DNA from: Bacteroides sp. CAG:927
Lineage (GTDB): Bacteria; Bacteroidota; Bacteroidia; Bacteroidales; Muribaculaceae
Assembly: GCA_000431155.1 (NCBI GenBank)
Contig: HF985642.1
Location: 6,861-24,865 of the forward strand
Length of the DNA stretch: 18,005 bases
Direction: 5' to 3'
Positions 1 to 9,432 of this stretch are shown piece by piece. Each line of letters starts with the position of its first letter. Positions within the stretch are counted from its first letter, which is position 1. Position numbers and translations under genes: made by a program. The notes under the pieces were generated by a model that worked only from the letters and a program-made list of their open reading frames with translations, had not been told where the DNA came from and searched no databases.

Positions 1-19
1 GGTAGTTTGGGATAGAGTG

Positions 20-3000
20 TTATTTCAATTTAATATAAGTCGTGAAGTCAATCGGCTGCACGGGAATGAGATATTTGGGAAGAACATCCTCACCGCAAGT
101 GGCTGTGCCGACACCGGTTTGCTCGGCATCAATATGCAGGGTGAGCATCCCGTCGGGCTGTAGGTCGGAAGTGTGTTTGGCGCGGTCCACATCTGTGTCG
201 TTATAGGGATAAACACTGAATTGGAACGGACGCGCCATGCTCATGTTTATACCGGCACCCGGAATACTGAACCAGCGCACATCGGTGTGGTTGCCGGCAG
301 TGGAAGGTACATTGTAGATATGGAAATCCTGCTGGGGGAATACTGTGTGAGTGCCCATAAGGCCGGCAGAGCAACGATCAACGTAAGTTTCTTCGGGGCC
401 TCGTCCAAGGAAGGAGACCATGTGAGATGAGGGCTGCTGAATGCGGGTGACGAGGCCGATGCGCGGCAGATTCTTTATTGCGGCGGTGTCGGGCACGAAA
501 TGGCAGTTGATTGCGAGTGTGCTGTCGGCAAGAATGGAGTAGGTATAGGCTGCTGCGCCTATTTTGGTGCCTTTGCGACCGTAGATGTCGGCGTTGACCT
601 GCACTTGCTGTTTGGAGGCAGTAATGGTGGCAGCATGCTGATAAGTGGAATCAAGTCCGGCGTCAAACCATAAGCGGGCTTTGCCACCCCAAGCGAGATC
701 GTTTTCGGTAGCAGGACGATAAAGCGAAAGAGCGAGAGGCTGCTCAAGCAGCTGCTTTTTGTTGACAGAAATAGCGGATATTTCACCGGACACAGGCGAT
801 ACAGTGAATGTTATGCCGGAAGCAGTGTAATCATTGCCTTTCTTTTTTAGCTTAAGCTCTTTTGCCATGGCGGGAGCGGAGGTATTGCCCGGGAGAATGA
901 ATTGGTCAACCGCCATAACCGAGCCTGCAGGCACAAATTCGGTGGCGTTTTTGGTAAGCCATTCAAGAGTGAGATAATATTCAGGTTCGTTGCCGGGGGT
1001 GAAGCTGCCCAGTGATACTGTTTTTTCTTCGCGAGGTTCAAGTTGCACAGTCATTGTGTCGGAAATGAGCACAGTGTTGTCGGGTTTGGAAACAGTATAG
1101 CGTAGGGTATAGTCCTGAAGAGGGGTAAATTCGTGCCAGTTCTTGATGCTTACAGACATGGTGGCAGGATCAATAAGTTTGCTCTTGACATATTGATACA
1201 CACGCTTTACTTCTGCCAACGCGGGGTGAGGTGAGCGGTCAGCGCGAACCAGTCCATTGCAGTTGAAAGACCCGTCGCTGGGCACATTTGCAGGCCCGAA
1301 GTCACCACCATAAGCCCAATATTTGCGACCGAGAGAGTCGGTGGCCTCAAAAGCCTGATCCACCCAGTCCCAAATGCAACCGCCAAAGAGTTTGTCGTTT
1401 GCCTCAAAAATATCCCAATAATCCTTGAGTCCACCAACGGAGTTGCCCATAGCGTGAGCGTATTCACAAAGCATGTACGGGCGAGTCTGTTTAGGATCGT
1501 TGCCGTAAGCACGAACACCTTCGTGCCAGCCGTACATTTCGGAGAACATGTCGGCATTCCAGTCATAAAGGGCACGTTCATTATGTATGGGGCGTGAATT
1601 GTCGCGCTGTTTGAACCATTTGTATGCCTCCTCAAACACGATGCCATTGTCACATTCATTGCCAAGAGAATAGATTATTACAGACGGGTTGTTTTTGGAT
1701 TTGTTCCACATACGGTTCTGACGGTCAATGATTGCCGAAATCCATTCAGGCTGTTTGGCCAGTGATTCAGGACCATAACCGTAGCCATGTGATTCGGCAT
1801 TAGCCTCATCAATGAGGTAAAGACCATATTTGTCGCAGAGATAGTACCAATAGCGATCCTGAGGATAGTGAGAGTTGCGTACGGCATTGATATTGTTCTG
1901 TTTCATGATCTTGACATCAAGCTCGGCAAGCTCATGCGGCACAGTGCGCCCCATCTGAGAATGAGCGTGGCGGTCAGCACCCTTGATTTTTACCGGCATG
2001 CCGTTGAGAAGCCATTTCCCGTCCTTGATTTCAGAGGTGCGGAATCCCACGTTGCATCCTACTGTTTCGGTTACGGTTCCTTGCGGGTCAACGAGATCAA
2101 TGAGTAGGGTGTATAGATAGGGGTGCTCGGCATTCCATGAATGAACATCAGGCAGCTCCGTGCCAAGAGAGACTTGTGCGGCAGCATTTGAGGATCCCTG
2201 TGCTACCTGTTGGTTGGCGGCATCAAGAAGACGATAATTGATAGTGTATGGAGTCTGTTTGGTTTTCTTTTTTGCCTTGGGTGCTACAGGAAGGTTGTCT
2301 ATGTCAATATCCACGTTGAACAGGCCCTTGGTGTATGTGCTGTCAAGCGGAGAATGAACAGTGTAGTCGGATATGTATGTTTGCGGAGTGGAGTAGAGGT
2401 AAACATCGCGCTCGATACCGCTCAGACGCCAAAAATCCTGACATTCAAAGTATGCGCCAGCACTCCAGCGGTAAACTTCAAGAGCCAAGGTGTTCTCCCC
2501 ATCGGTGAGATAAGGTGTTATGTCCCATTCGGCAGGAGTTTTGGAGTCCATGTTGCAGCCAAGGTACTTGCCGTTGATCCAAGCGTAGTAGAATGATATG
2601 GCGCCTTCAACGCACAGCACTACACGACGAGACTTCCAGTCAGCAGGTATGGTGAAAGAGCGGCGATAGCTGCCAACTTCGTTGGTTGTCACAGGTACTT
2701 TAGGCCATTGCTTTTTGAAGTTGGCCCATTCGGAGTCAAATTCGTAAGTGGTGTTTACATATATAGCTGTGCCGAAACCTTGTCGTTCCCAGTTTCCGGG
2801 CACGTTTATCTCTGTCCATGAAGATACATCGTAGGAGGGGTCCTGAAAGCCAATGGGGCGATTGTCAACACCTTTGGCCCAAGAAAATTTCCATTTGCCG
2901 TTAAGACTCATGTACCACGGCGATTTGTCAAACTGCATTTGCCTGATGGCAGAAGCATCGTTTGTGCGGTAAGGTACAACAAGTGCATGAGATGGTATTT

Positions 3001-3109
3001 GTCCCACACGGAAGGAATCAATCTGCTGCCATGCAGGTTCGGAGGCCAAAGCCAAAGCTCCTGCTGCAATGACGGCAATCACGCTGGTGAAGAATCGGCG
3101 CATATGCAT
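20..3109 (-). CDS. lacZ: Exported GH2 beta-galactosidase (LacZ-like)
   Basis: Full-length glycoside hydrolase family 2 protein of 1029 residues, close to the length of E. coli LacZ. Residues 1-23 form a signal peptide (positive start, hydrophobic core, LALAS before EPAW), so it should hydrolyse beta-galactosides in the periplasm or at the surface. Order seen: jelly-roll sugar-binding domain (about 45-240), Ig-like domain (about 245-360), TIM barrel (about 362-660), then the C-terminal domains. The acid/base Glu is E485 in SLGNECDNG and the nucleophile is E549 in CEYAHAMGNS; DEANAESHG (434-442) carries the usual metal-ligand Glu and His. E. coli GVNRHEH is GADRHAH here. Two in-frame ATGs lie at the start (3109 and 3103); either gives the same mature protein. 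The neighbouring fmt is divergent, so this gene is transcribed alone as far as the window shows. Exact substrate (lactose or a host or plant galactoside) cannot be read from sequence. Confidence 0.93.
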   Translation of the reverse strand: MHMRRFFTSVIAVIAAGALALASEPAWQQIDSFRVGQIPSHALVVPYRTNDASAIRQMQFDKSPWYMSLNGKWKFSWAKGVDNRPIGFQDPSYDVSSWTEINVPGNWERQGFGTAIYVNTTYEFDSEWANFKKQWPKVPVTTNEVGSYRRSFTIPADWKSRRVVLCVEGAISFYYAWINGKYLGCNMDSKTPAEWDITPYLTDGENTLALEVYRWSAGAYFECQDFWRLSGIERDVYLYSTPQTYISDYTVHSPLDSTYTKGLFNVDIDIDNLPVAPKAKKKTKQTPYTINYRLLDAANQQVAQGSSNAAAQVSLGTELPDVHSWNAEHPYLYTLLIDLVDPQGTVTETVGCNVGFRTSEIKDGKWLLNGMPVKIKGADRHAHSQMGRTVPHELAELDVKIMKQNNINAVRNSHYPQDRYWYYLCDKYGLYLIDEANAESHGYGYGPESLAKQPEWISAIIDRQNRMWNKSKNNPSVIIYSLGNECDNGIVFEEAYKWFKQRDNSRPIHNERALYDWNADMFSEMYGWHEGVRAYGNDPKQTRPYMLCEYAHAMGNSVGGLKDYWDIFEANDKLFGGCIWDWVDQAFEATDSLGRKYWAYGGDFGPANVPSDGSFNCNGLVRADRSPHPALAEVKRVYQYVKSKLIDPATMSVSIKNWHEFTPLQDYTLRYTVSKPDNTVLISDTMTVQLEPREEKTVSLGSFTPGNEPEYYLTLEWLTKNATEFVPAGSVMAVDQFILPGNTSAPAMAKELKLKKKGNDYTASGITFTVSPVSGEISAISVNKKQLLEQPLALSLYRPATENDLAWGGKARLWFDAGLDSTYQHAATITASKQQVQVNADIYGRKGTKIGAAAYTYSILADSTLAINCHFVPDTAAIKNLPRIGLVTRIQQPSSHMVSFLGRGPEETYVDRCSAGLMGTHTVFPQQDFHIYNVPSTAGNHTDVRWFSIPGAGINMSMARPFQFSVYPYNDTDVDRAKHTSDLQPDGMLTLHIDAEQTGVGTATCGEDVLPKYLIPVQPIDFTTYIKLK

Positions 3110-3152
3110 TTATATAAGGTTATGGTGAAAAACTATCTAAGGTTATTTTCTA

Positions 3153-3160
3153 CAAAAATA
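3153..3160 (-). promoter_or_regulatory. Candidate -7 element of the beta-galactosidase gene
   Basis: The minus strand reads TATTTTTG here, a match to the Bacteroidetes -7 form TAnnTTTG, 44 bases before the start codon at 3109. No TTTG lies at the normal 19-20 base distance upstream (one occurs only 13 bases away), so only the -7 half is supported. Confidence 0.45.
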
Positions 3161-3182
3161 GTAAATAATGTGGCAAATGGTG

Positions 3183-3190
3183 TAATTTTG
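3183..3190 (+). promoter_or_regulatory. Candidate -7 element of fmt
   Basis: TAATTTTG matches TAnnTTTG and lies 27 bases before the fmt ATG. The -33 half is not recognisable. Together with the element at 3153-3160 it makes a compact divergent promoter region between the beta-galactosidase gene and fmt. Confidence 0.45.
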
Positions 3191-3216
3191 CGATAAAAAT
3201 AAGCGATAACAGAGAT

Positions 3217-4185
3217 ATGACAAAAGAAGATCTGAAGATAGTGTTTCTTGGCACGCCTGACTTTGCTGTAGAAAGTCTGCGCCGCATACATGAAAGCGGT
3301 TACAATGTGGTAGGTGTGGTTACAATGCCCGATAAGCCGGCCGGCAGAGGCAAACACATGACAGCTTCGCCGGTAAAGGAGTATGCAGTGGCTCACGGTT
3401 TGAAAGTGATGCAGCCTGAAAAGCTTAAGGACGAGGCATTTGTTGAGGAACTTCGCAGCCTGAATGCGGATCTTTTTGTGGTGATAGCGTTCAGAATGCT
3501 TCCTGAAGTGGTATGGCGCATGCCACGTCTCGGCACATTTAATCTGCATGCATCCTTGCTGCCCCGTTATCGCGGAGCTGCCCCCATAAACCGTGCGGTG
3601 ATGAATGGCGATACCGAAACGGGTGTGACAACATTCTTTCTCAAACACGAGATTGATACCGGCGATGTGATAGCCAGAGAAAAAATAAGCATAGGTGAGG
3701 ATGAAAACGTGGGGAGTGTGCATGACCGCCTTATGGCTCTCGGTGCAGACCTTACCATAGATACCATAGACCATATAATAAAAGGTGATTTGACTCCTAT
3801 ACCGCAAAGTGAGGTTGACGGAGATGTGGAGGTTACTGCAGCTCCTAAAATATTCAAGGAAACTTGCCGCATAGACTGGAGCAAAGACGCCCGACAGGTG
3901 CATAATCACGTGCGTGGTCTGTCGCCTTATCCCACTGCTTGGTGCGAACTGATGGATGGCGATGAGCCGCAGGGGACCATGAAGGTTTATGCAACCAAGG
4001 TGGTGGATGAGGATGCTACAGGTATTCCCGGTCATGCGACTGTTGACCGCACTGCCGGCACAATCATAGTGGAGTGTGGCCGTGGAAAAGTGGAATTGCT
4101 GGAGATTCAGGCTCCGGGCAAGAAACGTATGGCAACAGCCGACTGGTTGCGCGGTTGCCGCATGGATAAAATACAGTTCAAGTAA
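3217..4185 (+). CDS. fmt: Methionyl-tRNA formyltransferase
   Basis: Transfers a formyl group from 10-formyl-tetrahydrofolate to Met-tRNA(fMet) for translation initiation in the cytoplasm. The 322 residues fit the family length. The N-terminal formyltransferase fold shows FLGTPDFAVESL (10-21), the catalytic Asn and His in FNLHASLLPRYRG (108-120, N109 and H111), the HxSLLP signature and the catalytic Asp region HEIDTGD (144-150). The second, C-terminal tRNA-binding domain runs from about residue 205 to the end (CRIDWSKDARQVHNHVRGLSPYPTAW opens it in two blocks). The ATG at 3217 places the Rossmann strand KIVFLGTP at the usual distance from the N-terminus. It is a single-gene unit: divergent from the galactosidase gene and ended by the hairpin at 4207-4244. 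Confidence 0.97.
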   Translation: MTKEDLKIVFLGTPDFAVESLRRIHESGYNVVGVVTMPDKPAGRGKHMTASPVKEYAVAHGLKVMQPEKLKDEAFVEELRSLNADLFVVIAFRMLPEVVWRMPRLGTFNLHASLLPRYRGAAPINRAVMNGDTETGVTTFFLKHEIDTGDVIAREKISIGEDENVGSVHDRLMALGADLTIDTIDHIIKGDLTPIPQSEVDGDVEVTAAPKIFKETCRIDWSKDARQVHNHVRGLSPYPTAWCELMDGDEPQGTMKVYATKVVDEDATGIPGHATVDRTAGTIIVECGRGKVELLEIQAPGKKRMATADWLRGCRMDKIQFK

Positions 4186-4206
4186 AGACAGATACTTGTA
4201 AAAGCA

Positions 4207-4244
4207 AATCGGGGATGTCCTGGGTTTCCAAGGCATCCCCGATT
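4207..4244. terminator. Two-way hairpin between fmt and the M6 peptidase gene
   Basis: Arms AATCGGGGATG (4207-4217) and CATCCCCGATT (4234-4244) pair perfectly over 11 bases; CCT and AGG inside the loop can extend it. It lies 21 bases after the fmt stop and 18 bases after the stop of the converging M6 gene. T-runs are weak on both sides, but the convergent position supports a bidirectional terminator. Confidence 0.7.
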
Positions 4245-4262
4245 GTTATTGGTGGAACCGGA

Positions 4263-6152
4263 TCAGCGAACAAGAATCTTGGCAGCGGTATTGCCGGTGC
4301 GCAGCAGATAAATTCCCTTGGATGGAAGGGTGATCACAGCAGGCTGATCGGGCGCAACGCGACATATGGTCACTACTGCGCCTGTGGGAGTGCAAACCAT
4401 AGCTTGTGTGGCGGTATTGGCTGTGACGGTCAGCTTATGTCCACAAAGGGTATAGGAGGCATCGTTGTTGTCGGCGGTTACTCCGCTGATGGCGTTGTAA
4501 ATCTCATGCTTGCCGACATCAAGATGATTGGCCGGACGGTTAGGAGTGGAATAAGCTCCGAGACCGGCTTTGCCGCTTATGCCGGTAGTAATGTTGATGA
4601 TGCGGTTTTCGGTGCCGTCGTTATGGCAAAACGGTTTTCCCTCGTCAGTGAGGAAAGCCGGAGAAGTGGTGGAAGTGAAAGAGTTGACACTGCCTTGCGG
4701 CCAAGGATCACTGTAGAAATATGAGAAGTCGCTCACATTTGCGCTGGTGACAGGAGTGGTGCGGTTAGCCTCGATGAGGTCAATAAGCATTCGCGACGAA
4801 TCGTTGTTGGGTCCGTTGCTCGCAAAGGCTTCTTCTTCATAGCGGAGACGCCAAATCAGAACACCGGCGGCAGGAATGTTTGCGTCCCAACCGGTAAGCG
4901 TGCGGTATTCAAAGAAATATTTTTCGTTTTCGTTATCGGGATTAGAGACCATCAGCGACCGTCCGTCCTGACTCATGGAGGTTAGAAGGTAGAACTTCTT
5001 CTCACTCATTTCAAGAGGGTTGGCCCATCCAAGTGCGTAGCGCTCGTAGGTAGAATACAGTGGTGGTGTCCAACCGTTGCCGAGGTCGCAACCTATATCC
5101 ATTACGCTCCACCAGCACGGGGTGTTGTAGTGCATATTGGATGTGTCGGTACTGTAGAGGTCGGGCAGGCCGAGTGCATGTGAAAACTCGTGTACTATTG
5201 TGCCGACACCGTCATTTAGGCCGCCCACAAGCTCGTTTGCACAAATATAATGATCAACTTTTGTAGAGCCGAAAGTGCGATTGGCTTCAGAAATGCCGCC
5301 ATAGGAAATGTTCCACGAATGGGGCCAAACATATTCAGTAGGATTGCCGGCGACGGCTGCGGTTTCGCCGGCATAAATCACAAGGATATTGTCCACTTCG
5401 CCATTGCCGTCATTGTCATACTGTTTAAGGTCAACACCTTGTGCATAGAGTTGTGCGGCAGCTTCAAGAGCCATTTCATGTGCTGCCTGGTCAGATCCGT
5501 AACTGTTGTTGGTGCCGTAATAAGCGCGGTTATGGGCAAGAGTTATAGGTCCGTACACATCAAATTCGGGACTGAATGCGCCGTAACTTTGTTTTACGAA
5601 ATAGGAGTTGACCGAACCAACGGCATTGGTATTGTAGCTGCTCACATCAGGGGCATTGAGTATGGCAGTGTAATATTCGTTGGGGTTGGATATGGTGAAC
5701 TTTACATCGGTGTAGTTGACCAGCACAGCGAGGCATTTCACGTTGCCTGTGTTTGGCACGGTTACATTGTCGGTAAGAGTGCCGATGCGGTTTGCCTTGG
5801 TGCTGCGGTTTGCCAATGTGCGCAATATGTCATCGGATGACTGTGAGAAAAGAAGCTGCCGTTGCTCGGTGGAGAGCTGTTGATAGGGAACGGCTTTCAG
5901 CCCTGTGCTCACAAGTGAGCCGGTATCGGATAGCGTGGCAAAGTAGTAGGTTTGGCCTTCGCGCACAAGCGGAAGTGCATGTTCATCGGCAGTGACCGTG
6001 ATGGATGAATGTTCGTCACCTATGAGCCGTAATGAAATCTCAGTGCCATCGGGTTGGATGAAAGCGCGTGTGCCCGTATGGGCCGGACGCCCCGAAGCAT
6101 ATAATGCCGAAAATAAAGCAGCAGAAAGAGTAATGATATGATAGGTTTTCAT
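4263..6152 (-). CDS. Secreted M6-family zinc metalloprotease
   Basis: 629-residue exported peptidase. Residues 1-20 are a signal peptide (MKTYHIITLSAALFSALYAS). After a propeptide-like region (about 30-130), the M6 peptidase domain starts near GNVKCLAVLVNYTDVKF (136-152). The zinc site is HEFSHALGLPD (321-331), an HExxHxxGxxD motif, with E322 as catalytic base; a Met follows in WSVMDIG (348-354), as expected for the Met-turn. YDNDGNGEVDN (245-255) looks like an Asp-rich calcium loop. The last 50-60 residues have the pattern of a type IX secretion type A sorting domain: a short beta-rich module ending in KGIYLLRTGNTAAKILVR. By family knowledge this would send it through the outer membrane to the surface or outside. 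It probably digests protein; the target is unknown. It is alone on its strand, between a two-way terminator and its own promoter region. Confidence 0.9.
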   Translation of the reverse strand: MKTYHIITLSAALFSALYASGRPAHTGTRAFIQPDGTEISLRLIGDEHSSITVTADEHALPLVREGQTYYFATLSDTGSLVSTGLKAVPYQQLSTEQRQLLFSQSSDDILRTLANRSTKANRIGTLTDNVTVPNTGNVKCLAVLVNYTDVKFTISNPNEYYTAILNAPDVSSYNTNAVGSVNSYFVKQSYGAFSPEFDVYGPITLAHNRAYYGTNNSYGSDQAAHEMALEAAAQLYAQGVDLKQYDNDGNGEVDNILVIYAGETAAVAGNPTEYVWPHSWNISYGGISEANRTFGSTKVDHYICANELVGGLNDGVGTIVHEFSHALGLPDLYSTDTSNMHYNTPCWWSVMDIGCDLGNGWTPPLYSTYERYALGWANPLEMSEKKFYLLTSMSQDGRSLMVSNPDNENEKYFFEYRTLTGWDANIPAAGVLIWRLRYEEEAFASNGPNNDSSRMLIDLIEANRTTPVTSANVSDFSYFYSDPWPQGSVNSFTSTTSPAFLTDEGKPFCHNDGTENRIINITTGISGKAGLGAYSTPNRPANHLDVGKHEIYNAISGVTADNNDASYTLCGHKLTVTANTATQAMVCTPTGAVVTICRVAPDQPAVITLPSKGIYLLRTGNTAAKILVR

Positions 6153-6170
6153 AAAACAGATTTATAAATA

Positions 6171-6178
6171 CAAAATTA
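6171..6178 (-). promoter_or_regulatory. Candidate -7 element of the M6 peptidase gene
   Basis: The minus strand reads TAATTTTG, matching TAnnTTTG, 18 bases before the ATG at 6152. The upstream region is very AT-rich and no clear -33 TTTG is visible at the normal distance. Confidence 0.4.
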
Positions 6179-6250
6179 TGTAATAAATATTAGATAATGC
6201 GGCTATAATGAATATTTAACGTAAAATTTTCATGATTGTGGGTAAATTGT

Positions 6251-6258
6251 TACTTTCG
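6251..6258 (+). promoter_or_regulatory. Candidate -7 element of the DXD glycosyltransferase gene
   Basis: TACTTTCG resembles TAnnTTTG with one change and ends only four bases before the ATG at 6263. A T-rich TTTTC at 6227-6231 is 19 bases upstream, the usual distance for the -33 half. If real, transcription would start at or next to the start codon. Confidence 0.4.
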
Positions 6259-6262
6259 CGTT

Positions 6263-6979
6263 ATGATACCGAAAATAATTCATCTGTGCTGGTTCAGCAA
6301 TGATCCATATCCTGTGGAAATCAAGGTGTGCCTTGACTCATGGAAGCGTGTGTTGCCCGATTATGAAATAAAGCTATGGGGCATGAAAGAGGCAAGGGAG
6401 ATAGACTTGCCGTTTATAAATGAAGCACTTGATGCCCGCAGGTGGGCATTTGCCGGGGATGTGGTGCGATTTTATGCTGTGTGGAAATATGGCGGCGTGT
6501 ATATGGACAGCGACATATTTTTATACAAGCGGTTTGATGAATTTTTGCCCAAGGGCGGTGAGGGGTTCTCTACCTTTCACGAAAAGATATATCCCGCGCA
6601 TGAAAATTTCGGGCTGCAGGCAGCATTTTTTATGGGCGAGAAAGGAAATGAGTTTTGCAAGGAGATGGTAGATTATTATGCTGAACGCCATTATATCAAT
6701 CCTGATGGTTCGCAGTGCAATGTGATATCGCCGTTCACCATGCGGGCCAAGGCTGATGCACGCGGTTATGTGCCTGATGACAAAGAGCAGCATCTTGACG
6801 GACTGACTGTGTATCCCACACACTTTTTAGCTCCTCGCAAGCGGTATGAGATTGATAAAGACACTGTGGGCCAACACAGGGTGTATGGCAGCTGGCGAAA
6901 GCGCAAATTTGGCAGGAGAATAGAGATTAAAGTCAAGCACTGGATAGCTGTGGTGAAGTACGCCTTATTTAAGCGTTGA
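6263..6979 (+). CDS. DXD-type (GT32-like) glycosyltransferase
   Basis: 238-residue cytoplasmic sugar transferase of the family often found with capsule or surface polysaccharide genes. It starts in the family-typical way, MIPKIIHLCWFSNDPYP, followed by the conserved block GDVVRFYAVWKYGGVY (65-80) and the metal/nucleotide-sugar motif DSD (82-84). No membrane segment is visible. A TTG start 27 bases upstream is possible but would add nine residues absent from the family, so the ATG at 6263 was chosen. The gene stands alone on the plus strand and converges on another glycosyltransferase gene, overlapping it tail to tail by 11 bases. Donor and acceptor sugars are unknown. No capsule cluster is present around it, so this looks like an isolated pair of transferases. 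Confidence 0.85.
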   Translation: MIPKIIHLCWFSNDPYPVEIKVCLDSWKRVLPDYEIKLWGMKEAREIDLPFINEALDARRWAFAGDVVRFYAVWKYGGVYMDSDIFLYKRFDEFLPKGGEGFSTFHEKIYPAHENFGLQAAFFMGEKGNEFCKEMVDYYAERHYINPDGSQCNVISPFTMRAKADARGYVPDDKEQHLDGLTVYPTHFLAPRKRYEIDKDTVGQHRVYGSWRKRKFGRRIEIKVKHWIAVVKYALFKR

Positions 6980-8009
6980 GGCTCCTGACGGCTTGTTTTA
7001 CGGCGGAACGCATATGGCACCCTGAGGCAATTTCACCGGCTAAGACTGCAACATTAGCCTGCATCGCGGCATATTGTTCGGCTGAAATGCCTTTAAGTAT
7101 TTCGGGAAGGTGTTCAAGGGAGTCAACACACAATCCAATGCCGCGCTGCTCTACTTCCTGTGCCATGGCCGATTTGCTCCACACTATCAGCGGCAGGCCG
7201 GCGCGCAAGTAAAATGAGCATTTATGAGGTGTGTTGAGTGCGAGATATTCGCCCCAATCGCCGGTACATGCCGACAATGACGGACCATCCCATACGAGGC
7301 CGAAATCACCTTGTGCCGAAGATATGAATTGCTCGGGAGAAGCGTAGCCTAATTCTGTGATGTGAGAAGTGGCGTTTTGGGATTTATCGTAGCAACCCAG
7401 CCATCCGTAAAGGCACAATGGAGCGTTGAGCGTGTTCATCTTCAGCATGAAAGAGTTTTTACGCATGTTTAGCGACCCGGCATAGGTCAGTTGCCATGGC
7501 GCGCAATGGGCGTGTGGCTCGGGCGTTGCTTTACAGAGATAGTCATGGAACCCGAGATGGGAGTGCATGGCTTTGAGGCCGTGGTCAACGAGCCATTGTT
7601 CCATTACACGGTTGGCGGCAATGACATATGTGGCGCGGTTGAGGCGGTGCATTTCAGTGGCTACGGATATTTTACGCCGGCGACAAGAGCCGAGGTCGTG
7701 CACAAATGCCACGGTTTTGGCTCCCCGTATCCGTGCTGCCAAGCATATAAGCGAGAAGTATTTTTTTATGGGGTATTGCAATATCACCACATCGTTGCGG
7801 CGCACGGCAAATGCGAATTTTACAACGCCTGCCAGATTCAGGAAAAACGTGGCAATCTTGCCTGAGCTAATGCGCTGTGCAAGACCGAGATTTATAGCCC
7901 CCATATCGAAAAGGATTTGCTCATAGTCGGTTTTTGCCTTGTTGCCTGCCGAGTCCTTGTCGCGATAGCATAGTGAGATATAACAGAGCCGTGGTGTCAT
8001 GGTGTGCAT
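6969..8009 (-). CDS. Glycosyltransferase, galactofuranosyltransferase/Gtf3-like
   Basis: 346 residues of a GT-B-like sugar transferase. Recognised by the C-terminal block GLVWDGPSLSACTGDWGEY (237-255) followed by NTPHKCSFYLRAGLPLIVW (259-277), which is characteristic of the family containing bacterial beta-1,6-galactofuranosyltransferases and streptococcal Gtf3. AFVHDLGSCR (101-110) is the matching N-terminal acceptor-side motif. Starts at 8009 or 8000 (MHTMTPRLCY); the second removes three residues and cannot be excluded. It lies downstream of gapA on the same strand, but the gapA terminator (8028-8067) stands between and no separate promoter is seen in the 18 bases left, so expression may depend on read-through. 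The last 11 bases overlap the end of the convergent DXD glycosyltransferase gene. Sugar specificity cannot be read. Confidence 0.8.
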   Translation of the reverse strand: MHTMTPRLCYISLCYRDKDSAGNKAKTDYEQILFDMGAINLGLAQRISSGKIATFFLNLAGVVKFAFAVRRNDVVILQYPIKKYFSLICLAARIRGAKTVAFVHDLGSCRRRKISVATEMHRLNRATYVIAANRVMEQWLVDHGLKAMHSHLGFHDYLCKATPEPHAHCAPWQLTYAGSLNMRKNSFMLKMNTLNAPLCLYGWLGCYDKSQNATSHITELGYASPEQFISSAQGDFGLVWDGPSLSACTGDWGEYLALNTPHKCSFYLRAGLPLIVWSKSAMAQEVEQRGIGLCVDSLEHLPEILKGISAEQYAAMQANVAVLAGEIASGCHMRSAVKQAVRSLNA

Positions 8010-8027
8010 CGGGGTAATGGGTTATGG

Positions 8028-8067
8028 AAAAAAGAAGCGGAGAGCTGCGCTTGCAGTGCAACTCTCC
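8028..8067 (-). terminator. Intrinsic terminator of gapA
   Basis: Read on the minus strand, GGAGAGTTGC (8067-8058) pairs with GCAGCTCTCC (8048-8039), 10 pairs including one G-U, loop of nine, followed shortly by a run of six T (8033-8028). It lies 31 bases after the gapA stop codon. Confidence 0.88.
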
Positions 8068-8097
8068 CCTATGAGATTATGAAGTCGGGGCTATGGA

Positions 8098-9108
<1,011 letters not shown>

Positions 9109-9148
9109 AATGTTATATAAAAAATTGGGTTATAAATATTAGTTTCAT

Positions 9149-9199
9149 GGACTGTGGAAACAGCCTGCTCCTTTGAGCGCCACAAATTTAGCAAATATA
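9149..9199 (-). promoter_or_regulatory. gapA promoter elements and hairpin-rich 5' leader
   Basis: On the minus strand two adjacent -7 matches occur: TATATTTG (9199-9192) and TAAATTTG (9190-9183). Just downstream, where the transcript should begin, are two small hairpins: GCTC-AAAG-GAGC (9178-9167) and GGCTGT-TTCC-ACAGTCC (9165-9149, one G-U pair). The ATG follows about 40 bases later. The rest of the 324-base gap up to 9374 is AT-rich and shows nothing else I can name. Confidence 0.5.
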
Positions 9200-9374
9200 T
9201 TTTGATTATATACCTAAAAATTTAAAATAAATATAAAGATGCTACGAAAGATTTCAATAAAAAAATGACCATTGCCAAAAAAGAAGCTGAGGAGTTGGGT
9301 CGGTAAGATTATCCTGAAATTCTATGTTGAGGAAGTTTGCAGGTTGCGCGGAACAATGAATGGTGTTTAATGGT

Positions 9375-9405
9375 TTTGTAGATAAGGTGTTTTTTATTAG
9401 CTTTG
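9375..9405 (+). promoter_or_regulatory. Promoter of mscL
   Basis: TTTG (9375-9378), a 19-base spacer and TAGCTTTG (9398-9405) form a full match to the Bacteroidetes promoter consensus. The mscL ATG lies 27 bases downstream of the -7 element. Confidence 0.85.
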
Positions 9406-9432
9406 CGTGTAAACTAATTAAATGATAATGAT

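Noticed and set aside
3133..4236. 367-codon open frame opposite fmt
   Set aside because: It covers the whole of fmt in antisense and has a composition unlike a protein (many Cys and His); no motif seen.
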